A DNA stretch of 10,911 bases from Promethearchaeum sp. (GTDB lineage Archaea; Asgardarchaeota; Lokiarchaeia; Sigyniarchaeales; Promethearchaeaceae), in assembly GCA_030611625.1 (NCBI GenBank), contig JAUWPK010000080.1, positions 1 through 10,911 on the forward strand. Reading direction: 5' to 3'. Positions within the stretch are counted from its first letter, which is position 1, and every line of letters begins with the position of its first letter. The notes below the pieces were generated by a model. That model searched no databases. It was not told the origin of the DNA and was given only the letters and a program-made list of their open reading frames with translations. Below are positions 1 through 5,741 of the stretch, one piece after another. Made by a program: the position numbers and the translations under genes.

Positions 1-130
1 AAGATATGCCTAAGCTGATCATTCCTTTATCGGATTTCTCTTTTCCTCGTATTATTAAAATTATCCCTGCAATTAATGATAATAATGCAGCTGGAATTAA
101 AATCACGTATTGGAATATTTCTTCAGCCAT
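1..130 (-). CDS. Partial small membrane protein, N-terminal end only
   Basis: This is the 5' end of a minus-strand gene that runs off the left edge; about 43 codons are visible without a stop. The reading frame begins MAEEIFQYVILIPAALLSLI and continues into GIILIIRGKEKSDKG. It is a short acidic start, one strongly hydrophobic span of about 20 residues, then a lysine/arginine-rich stretch, as expected for a membrane protein with the charged side facing the cytosol. An in-frame ATG nine codons upstream (155-157, directly after an in-frame TAA) is an alternative start that would add MSVVFLLHL. I prefer the inner start because MAEE followed by a clean span is more natural, but the sequence does not settle it. 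No Shine-Dalgarno motif precedes either. The function is unknown and the family cannot be recognised from this fragment. Confidence 0.6.
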   Translation of the reverse strand, partial: MAEEIFQYVILIPAALLSLIAGIILIIRGKEKSDKGMISLGIS

Positions 131-207
131 TAGGTGTAAGAGAAAAACTACACTCATTTAAATATTGGTAACTTTGAAATTCGACTTTTTCTTAGGAAAA
201 ATATGAA

Positions 208-227
208 TTATTTTAAATAATCGATAA
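208..227 (-). promoter_or_regulatory. Candidate TATA/BRE for the left-edge gene
   Basis: Read on the minus strand, TTATCGA is followed by TTATTTAAAATAA, resembling an archaeal BRE plus TATA box. Initiation about 25 bases downstream would fall near 188, leaving a leader of roughly 30 or 58 bases depending on which start is used. The surrounding DNA is very A+T-rich, so chance resemblance is likely. Confidence 0.22.
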
Positions 228-270
228 AAATATGAAGAGATCACCATAAATGTGTCTTTAGAATGCAAGG

Positions 271-279
271 AAAAAAAAA
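271..279 (-). terminator. U9 tract, candidate terminator of the surface-protein gene pair
   Basis: Nine consecutive A on the plus strand give a U9 tract in minus-strand RNA, about 60 bases after the stop codon of the 225-residue protein gene and before the next minus-strand gene. Archaeal RNA polymerase terminates at U-rich tracts without needing a hairpin, and no hairpin is visible here. Confidence 0.35.
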
Positions 280-337
280 TGAAATGACCATAGCAAAATT
301 TTATTTTTGGTAAGTTTTTTTAATATTTATTTTAAAT

Positions 338-1015
338 CTAGTTATTATTTATTACTGGAATTACATCAAGTAATAAATTTGCTTCTTCTTGGAGTTCTAA
401 CAATTCTTTATGATGCTTTGATTTCCTAATTATTCTCTTTAAAAGATTTACTGCGTTAGCGTATTCAAAATCGCGAAAATCTTTTCTAGCTTGTAGGAAG
501 TCTTCAGTGAGCTTTTTAAAAGAACGCATTTTTAGTACATCGGCAGAGACCTTAGTTGTTTTGCCTTTATAACAAATTGTCACAATGTTATTTCTAATGA
601 TTGGAGGCATTACAGAAAACTGGCTAACTATTAAGGATATAAAGTGTCGTTTATAATCCCGCTTAATCTCTCCGGTATCTCCAAGATCATTTCTATTTTT
701 GATTTTTTTAATAATTAGATCAATAGTAAAAGTCATTATTATTGATCCCACCAAACTAACAAGAATTGCAACAAATATATTTGATATTTGAGATGTTATT
801 AGTATTAATATAATTGCTTCAATAATATAAATTCCTAATTTTAACACAACTTGTTTTTGGTTTACTTTTTTCTGTTTAGTAATAAATTCCTCCAAATTTT
901 GAATTGCTTCGACATTTAATTCCTGAATTTGATCAAGACGAGCTTTTTCTTCTGGATTTAACTCCTTTAGCTCAAGTTCCTCGTCAAATTCCTTTTTAAT
1001 TTGATTTGAATTCAT
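338..1015 (-). CDS. Two-span membrane protein with coiled-coil N terminus and TPR-like C terminus
   Basis: This is a 225-residue protein of unknown family. Residues 5-50 are highly charged and helical (many E, K, L), likely a coiled coil. Residues about 57-76 and 78-102 form two hydrophobic segments separated by a very short turn (SQISN), followed by the basic KKIKNRN. The positive-inside rule therefore places both ends in the cytosol. Residues about 165-215 (QARKDFRDFEYANAVNLLKR and onward) look like a helical pair of the TPR type, usually a protein-protein interaction surface. Its start codon overlaps the stop of the upstream 904-residue surface protein gene in an ATGA overlap, so the two are probably co-translated and may act together at the membrane. 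It could be the cytosolic-side partner of that surface protein; this rests on gene order only. No catalytic motif is visible. Confidence 0.75.
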   Translation of the reverse strand: MNSNQIKKEFDEELELKELNPEEKARLDQIQELNVEAIQNLEEFITKQKKVNQKQVVLKLGIYIIEAIILILITSQISNIFVAILVSLVGSIIMTFTIDLIIKKIKNRNDLGDTGEIKRDYKRHFISLIVSQFSVMPPIIRNNIVTICYKGKTTKVSADVLKMRSFKKLTEDFLQARKDFRDFEYANAVNLLKRIIRKSKHHKELLELQEEANLLLDVIPVINNN

Positions 1016-3726
1016 GTTAAATCCTCCTTTTCCTTTGTACTTTCCTCAAGCGGGGCATCAAATTCTTCTTTAGTAATTTCTGCTTCTTCAGATAAATTTT
1101 GAAATTCTTTTTCTCGAGCTTCTTGAGTTATTTCATCCAAAGTTGAAATACATTTATTTTTATCACCTGTTCGGAATAAAATAAATGAAGATAGATATCC
1201 TAATGATAAAGTATGAAAATTATTTAGAATAATTAATTCAGCTTCATCCCTAAATTTCAAGTATTTATCTACAACATTTAGTAGCATATCTCTCAAATTT
1301 TTTGGGAGATAATTCCAGAGCTTTTCTAAAATTGATATGTATCTTTGCCAATTTATCTCAGTAGAAATTGGTACATTTTCTTCCAGCGACAATTGTTGTT
1401 CATTCGCTTTTAAATCTCCAGTTTCTCCATCTCCTTTAACTTCACTTTTTACATCTGATTTTGTTTTTCTTGTAATTTTATCTCTAGATTCTTTTAAGAA
1501 ATCAACAATTTTCTCAGAAGGGACAAAATAACTAGCAACAGCTCCTATTGATACTCCTAAAAGACTTACTATAACAATTATCGGAGTAAAAAAAGGTTTT
1601 TGTTCTTCTTCTGGCGGGATTTCGACTGTAACACTTATGATTTCAGAAGGTTCACTGGATCCTGATTCATTATTTGCCACAATTACAAAATAATAAGTTC
1701 CATTGCTAAGACCAGTAACATCATAAAAAGTTGTTTCTACAGTGTCTAATAGATCCATGCCATCTACTGATGAAATTGGAGTAATTAAATATTCCAAATT
1801 TCCACTGGATTCTGGGTTAGTGGAAGAATAATAAATGCTGTAATTGACTGCTCCCTCGACTGCTTGCCAGCTCAAACGAAAACTTCCATCATCATCTGTT
1901 GAATTAATAGAATCCAGAATGGGTGTTGGTAGAACAATTTCTTGTGGTAAAATTCTAACTTCGGTCCAAACACAATTGGAGCCATTACTTTCTACAGAAT
2001 TGTTATAAGCAGATACAACATAATAATAAGTTCCATTAGATAATCCTGAAAAATTATAATTAAGCGCTGAAGTGGTATCATAAATAGGTAAATGATCTAT
2101 ATCTGATATAAAAGTGGATGAATTATATATATTATATCCAATAGCATTTTCTATTGAATCCCAATTTAGGGTTATATTTCCATCAGTATCAGGGTTATCT
2201 AAAATTTGTAGGACAGGTGATTGCAAAATTAAAGGTTCTGGAGGATTCAAATTCTCATCGTATATTTCTTGCCAATAATCATAAGTTAATGGTAAATAAT
2301 CAGAAGCGTTTCCAAAGCTACTGGTTTCATTGTAAATCCGTTCATAAGAAGTATCATAGATACCATTTGTTGCAATCGCTCCTGGATAATATACAGAATA
2401 ATTATTCCAATAATTGCCATAATCAGTGAAATTCCAATTATTCATATCTTGATTCGCATCATAAGATTTATTATATAGATAATTACCGTATATAGAATTT
2501 AAATCAGAATTTGAGATATAAAAATCATAACCAATTGAGTTATTTACAATATTCCATTTGAAATTATTATTATCTGCTGACCTTAAAAAAAATCCTGTTT
2601 CTTCAACACCTGGTCCCCCGCAATTATTAAGCAAGTTTAATGTAAAATTCGAATTATCACACCATTCCAAATTAAATCCTTTAACACAGTTTTCTATTGA
2701 ATTATTTTGAATATTGATAAGATCTGAGGAGGTAATAGATATCCCTGAATTTCCATTTTCTTTTGCTAAATTATCTTTTATTATTGAAAGGTTTGAGTTA
2801 TCTATAACTAATCCATTCTCCTCATTCTTTGAAAAATTATTATTGATTATATCAATATATTTAGAATATTGAATATAAGCACCATGACATTCAGAAAAAC
2901 CACTTAAACCATTAAATGAAACCAAATTTGATTCAAATATCCAATCATTTAAATTAATTCCATGAATTCCCCTTAACCAATTATATGAAATATTATTATC
3001 AATAATGGAGATCATATTAGAATCTGCTGCATATAATCCAATTCCATTCACTTCTTCTGCATTCCCTTCATTCTCAGTTAAATTATTTGAAATTATAATT
3101 GAATTATTTACATTTTCCAAACCAATTCCTGAGAGAAGATTCTTTGAAAAATGAGAATAAGAAATATTGATAAAATCTGAATTAATTATATTTAGGCCTT
3201 TACCTTCAACTTGTGTCCAAGCTTCGTTCCTTCTTCCATTATTGGTACAATTTATGTTTGTAATTATTAAATTTGTTGCATTTTCGATAAAAATGCCATC
3301 TAAATCAGAATTATAGAATGAACAATTATTGATCATGAAATTTTCTACAGATGATAAGTTTAAATTTGTAATATTATAACCAGTTCCCAAATCAGCCCCA
3401 AATATTTCAGTATTATTCAATATTGCGTATTTTGTAGTATTTTGAATTAAAAGACCGCAATAATTCAATGATGCATTAATTGGATCATAAAATAATACAT
3501 AAGGATCATTTAATGTTCCTGAACCTCCTCCCATTAATGCTGCTGCAGATGCTAATCCCGAATTTCCTATAATCTGATGAACTGATGAAGATTTTGGAGA
3601 TAAATCATAAGGTGATTTTATATCTTGAGAACTAGTTGGATAAATTGATGAAAATATGGTTAGAAAAAGAACAAAAGTTGTAAAAATCCAAATAAGACAA
3701 TCAGATTGCCTAGTGATTTTTTTCAT
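1012..3726 (-). CDS. Exported NosD-like beta-helix/FN3 surface protein with membrane anchor and cytosolic tail
   Basis: This is a 904-residue modular surface protein. Residues 1-30 form a Sec signal peptide (MKK, then a hydrophobic core at about 11-28). Residues about 85-425 are asparagine-rich short repeats (N-N-x-hydrophobic, G-I/L-x-hydrophobic) typical of a right-handed parallel beta-helix (PbH1/NosD/periplasmic copper-binding-like). They end in the hallmark GNYWNNY (437-443), NGIYDTSY and DYLPL segments seen after such helices. Two FN3-like domains follow (about 502-592 and 600-702), each with an LxW strand and a GLSNGTYY motif. One transmembrane span (about 711-735) precedes a charged cytosolic tail of about 170 residues that contains a helical region (about 790-875). 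Many N-x-S/T sequons fit archaeal N-glycosylation. Beta-helix proteins bind or cleave polysaccharides, but no catalytic site is recognisable. The tail is unusually long for a plain anchor and may contact the coupled downstream membrane protein. Confidence 0.85.
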   Translation of the reverse strand: MKKITRQSDCLIWIFTTFVLFLTIFSSIYPTSSQDIKSPYDLSPKSSSVHQIIGNSGLASAAALMGGGSGTLNDPYVLFYDPINASLNYCGLLIQNTTKYAILNNTEIFGADLGTGYNITNLNLSSVENFMINNCSFYNSDLDGIFIENATNLIITNINCTNNGRRNEAWTQVEGKGLNIINSDFINISYSHFSKNLLSGIGLENVNNSIIISNNLTENEGNAEEVNGIGLYAADSNMISIIDNNISYNWLRGIHGINLNDWIFESNLVSFNGLSGFSECHGAYIQYSKYIDIINNNFSKNEENGLVIDNSNLSIIKDNLAKENGNSGISITSSDLINIQNNSIENCVKGFNLEWCDNSNFTLNLLNNCGGPGVEETGFFLRSADNNNFKWNIVNNSIGYDFYISNSDLNSIYGNYLYNKSYDANQDMNNWNFTDYGNYWNNYSVYYPGAIATNGIYDTSYERIYNETSSFGNASDYLPLTYDYWQEIYDENLNPPEPLILQSPVLQILDNPDTDGNITLNWDSIENAIGYNIYNSSTFISDIDHLPIYDTTSALNYNFSGLSNGTYYYVVSAYNNSVESNGSNCVWTEVRILPQEIVLPTPILDSINSTDDDGSFRLSWQAVEGAVNYSIYYSSTNPESSGNLEYLITPISSVDGMDLLDTVETTFYDVTGLSNGTYYFVIVANNESGSSEPSEIISVTVEIPPEEEQKPFFTPIIVIVSLLGVSIGAVASYFVPSEKIVDFLKESRDKITRKTKSDVKSEVKGDGETGDLKANEQQLSLEENVPISTEINWQRYISILEKLWNYLPKNLRDMLLNVVDKYLKFRDEAELIILNNFHTLSLGYLSSFILFRTGDKNKCISTLDEITQEAREKEFQNLSEEAEITKEEFDAPLEESTKEKEDLT

Positions 3727-3734
3727 ACATTAAG

Positions 3735-3749
3735 TTTCGATTTACGAAA
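3735..3749. promoter_or_regulatory. Inverted repeat in the initiation region of the surface-protein gene
   Basis: TTTCG and CGAAA are separated by ATTTA, giving a perfect 5-bp inverted repeat between the TATA element and the start codon and touching the TATA edge. A protein bound there would block initiation, so it is a possible operator. The half-sites are short and chance is not excluded. Confidence 0.3.
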
Positions 3750-3763
3750 TATATATCCTTCGG
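3747..3763 (-). promoter_or_regulatory. BRE/TATA promoter of the surface-protein gene pair
   Basis: The minus strand reads CCGAAGG followed immediately by ATATATATTT. This is a good archaeal TFB-recognition element plus TATA box and stands out because the BRE is G/C-containing in an A+T-rich context. The TATA centre lies about 25 bases before the ATG at 3726, so initiation would fall at or very close to the start codon, predicting a leaderless or almost leaderless transcript. No Shine-Dalgarno motif is present, which agrees. Confidence 0.6.
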
Positions 3764-3781
3764 TGTTGTTTTCTATAATTG

Positions 3782-3797
3782 AAAAAAGTAGAACTAC
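3782..3797 (-). terminator. Small palindrome plus U6 after the radical-enzyme cluster
   Basis: On the minus strand, just after the stop of the split-barrel gene, the 10-base palindrome GTAGTTCTAC is followed at once by TTTTTT. The stem is too tight for a stable hairpin (2-base loop), but a U6 tract alone can terminate archaeal transcription. Its position between the cluster and the next promoter supports a transcription-unit boundary. Confidence 0.35.
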
Positions 3798-3806
3798 ATT
3801 AACTTT

Positions 3807-4706
3807 TTAATTGAAATTTGTCACTTTTGGTCTTGTTTTCAGTTTTGGATAAATTAGACCTGACAATGGTGGCATGCTATTATAAACCTCATCAATTTCG
3901 ATAATCCCACACTTAACACCTCCAAATTTCTGAGTTCCAGAAAATGTGCCTTGTATTACCAAATTAATTAATTCAATTTCATCAGCAATTACTGCAAAGG
4001 TTGAAACATGCATTCCAATTTTCAATTTTTCCAAATCTTCTTTAAAATGCGAATATGGAAAAATTAATTTGCTTCTATCTGGTGCTCTTAACTGAAAACA
4101 TGGAATTATTAATGGGTATCCGTCATCAAGGTCAATAAAACTTATAAACTTAGGGTTAAAGGGATTGTTATACAAATCATACCCTAGTAAATGCAGTTTT
4201 TCTTCAGCGTTTGGATCATTAGCTTTACGTTTTGTAAAAATATTTAAAATTAATCCCTTAGCAATCGGTAAAACTTTTAGATCCATTACCGGGGTTGCAG
4301 CTTTAACTGAATTATAATAAGCTTTTTCAACATTCATATATGTATTATAGCGCAACATTTGTCCCCTTGAAAAATATTCGCAATCTTCTCCTCCTTTTAC
4401 ACGATGATCAAATGTCATTTTTGCTTGTAGAAATTTATATGGCATTACAGCATTCATATAAAATGCACCTTGTTTGGGATTTTGTAATACATTACGTTTG
4501 CTCGTTCCAATTGTAAATTCTCCCCAAACTACTTGTTCTGGTGTTTTTGCTCTATTAAAAGAAATCATTGTAATATGAGGCCAACCCCGAGGATCAATTG
4601 TAGATAGCAATTTCAAACCCACTTCCATCTCTGAGAGTTCTATCCCTTCTTTAGAGAATTTTGAATTCCATTCTTTTGATTTTTTACTCATTTTCATCTT
4701 TTCCAT
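3807..4706 (-). CDS. Tandem split-barrel (PNPOx-like) putative flavin-binding protein
   Basis: This is a 299-residue soluble protein. Residues about 30-100 (LLSTIDPRGWPHITMISF, then VVWGEFT, TSKRNVLQNP and GAFYMN) match the opening strands of the pyridoxamine-5'-phosphate-oxidase-like FMN-binding split barrel, where 'hydrophobic-ST-xD-xGxPH' and the later 'S-K-x-NxxxNP' are typical. Residues about 185-285 (FISFIDLDDGYPLIIPCFQL, then VSTFAVIADEIELINLVIQGTFSG) look like a second, more degenerate split barrel. One chain may therefore supply the whole dimer-like fold. It is the last gene of the radical-enzyme cluster, 45 bases after the activating enzyme, with a U7 tract in that gap that could lower its expression. 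Its role could be electron supply, oxygen protection or a redox step on the pathway product; the sequence does not say. Met4 and Met6 are possible alternative starts. Confidence 0.7.
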   Translation of the reverse strand: MEKMKMSKKSKEWNSKFSKEGIELSEMEVGLKLLSTIDPRGWPHITMISFNRAKTPEQVVWGEFTIGTSKRNVLQNPKQGAFYMNAVMPYKFLQAKMTFDHRVKGGEDCEYFSRGQMLRYNTYMNVEKAYYNSVKAATPVMDLKVLPIAKGLILNIFTKRKANDPNAEEKLHLLGYDLYNNPFNPKFISFIDLDDGYPLIIPCFQLRAPDRSKLIFPYSHFKEDLEKLKIGMHVSTFAVIADEIELINLVIQGTFSGTQKFGGVKCGIIEIDEVYNSMPPLSGLIYPKLKTRPKVTNFN

Positions 4707-4751
4707 GCATTAATTTTTTTCATAATTATTATTTTTACTAAAAAAACTCTA

Positions 4752-5702
4752 TTATTTTCGAGTTAAACCGGTCCATCTTACATTATTTACGCCAGTTTCT
4801 TTTGCTATTTGAAGAAATTTATCCATTTCTTCAGATGTAAATAATTCAAGATTTTCACATGGATAAGGAAGATCCATGCGATGGTATTTATCCTTAGCTA
4901 AATTGTTAAAAGCTAAGAGATCCCATCTTTCTATTTTGTTTTCCAACTTTTCAACAATAAAGTTACCAATTGCTTGAATATTTTCATTAGTAGCTGTGAA
5001 TTCTGGGATAAGTGGTGTTCGTACCCACATTTTTTTTGGTGTCCCTTCTATTTTATTTAAAATCCAAATTGCATTTTCCAAAATAATTTCATTAGATTGA
5101 CCCGTAAATACCTTATGTTTAGTAGGTTCCAACTCCTTAAGATCATACAAAATTAAATCAACATATGGGATTAATTTTTCAAGGTTTTTCTGAGATACAA
5201 ATCCACAAGTATCTAATGCTGTGTGAAAACCTTTTTCTTTACATCTTTGAAGAAATTCCGAAACATATTCTGCTTGAAGAGCTGCTTCTCCTCCAGAAAC
5301 TGTAATTCCTCCGTCTTTTGAATTTAAATAATATACTGTATCTTTTTCTACAATTTTAATTAAATCATCAAGAGGAATTTCTTCACCTAATTTTCTAAGA
5401 GCAGTAGTTGGACAATTTTCAACACATAATCCGCAATGTGAACATAATTGACGATCAATATGTATTCCATCATCTTTCATTTGAATTGCATTTTCAGGAC
5501 ACACTTTAAGACAAGTTCCACATCCAATACATCTTACTGAATGCCATTGAATTGAAGGTTCTGGAAAAAATGATTCTGGATTATGACACCAAGCACATTT
5601 AAGATTGCATTTTTTAAAAAACACAGTCGTGCGTAGACCTGGGCCATCTTCAGTTGACATCTTTTGAATTTCAAAAATATTTCCAGATATTGACTTTGTC
5701 AT
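4752..5702 (-). CDS. Glycyl radical enzyme activating enzyme (radical SAM)
   Basis: This 316-residue radical-SAM protein abstracts a hydrogen from the glycine of its partner glycyl radical enzyme using S-adenosylmethionine and a [4Fe-4S] cluster. The cluster motif is C32-x3-C36-x2-C39 (CNLKCAWC), with the preceding EDGPGLRTTVFFKKC typical of this subfamily. Inserted after it is a ferredoxin-like domain with two complete sets of four cysteines (C58, C61, C64, C68 and C87, C90, C93, C97). This is the arrangement in activases of glycerol dehydratase, choline lyase, benzylsuccinate synthase and arylacetate decarboxylase, and it is absent from pyruvate formate-lyase activase. The SAM-binding GGE (137-139) and the YDLK strand (186-189) are present. 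Length is normal and nothing key is missing. The gene lies 39 bases after the partner enzyme gene and ends in tandem stops TAA-TAG. A TATA-like stretch at 5721-5734 could give an internal start, but co-transcription is more likely. Confidence 0.93.
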   Translation of the reverse strand: MTKSISGNIFEIQKMSTEDGPGLRTTVFFKKCNLKCAWCHNPESFFPEPSIQWHSVRCIGCGTCLKVCPENAIQMKDDGIHIDRQLCSHCGLCVENCPTTALRKLGEEIPLDDLIKIVEKDTVYYLNSKDGGITVSGGEAALQAEYVSEFLQRCKEKGFHTALDTCGFVSQKNLEKLIPYVDLILYDLKELEPTKHKVFTGQSNEIILENAIWILNKIEGTPKKMWVRTPLIPEFTATNENIQAIGNFIVEKLENKIERWDLLAFNNLAKDKYHRMDLPYPCENLELFTSEEMDKFLQIAKETGVNNVRWTGLTRK

Positions 5703-5710
5703 ATTACGTT

Positions 5711-5718
5711 TTCTCTCC
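5711..5718 (-). promoter_or_regulatory. Possible Shine-Dalgarno before the activase gene
   Basis: The minus strand reads GGAGAGAA, leaving 8 bases before the ATG at 5702; the GGAG core is about 12 bases from the start. It is the only GGAG-type motif seen before a start in this window, which fits an internal operon gene that needs independent ribosome loading. The spacing is somewhat long. Confidence 0.35.
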
Positions 5719-5741
5719 GATCATTATATAATTACTTTTTT

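Noticed and set aside
1337..1531. Plus-strand reading frame of 64 codons opposite the surface-protein tail
   Set aside because: It lies wholly antisense to a well-supported gene; its serine/phenylalanine-rich translation mirrors the opposite lysine/glutamate-rich tail, and no promoter or start signal supports it.
2154..2429. Plus-strand reading frame of 91 codons within the beta-helix/FN3 gene
   Set aside because: It is antisense to the FN3 and beta-helix end of the surface protein, has no recognisable domain, and is explained by low stop frequency opposite an asparagine-rich protein.
1500..3500. Apparent DNA repeats in the surface-protein gene
   Set aside because: The similarity is at protein level (beta-helix coils and two FN3-like domains) and in A+T-rich asparagine codons. 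No near-identical direct DNA repeat or CRISPR-like spacing was found.
5703..5741. A hidden small Fe-S subunit (HpdC-like) near the glycyl radical enzyme
   Set aside because: The gap is only 39 bases and no short cysteine-rich frame is present in either flank of the enzyme gene, so a heteromeric 4-hydroxyphenylacetate decarboxylase is not supported.
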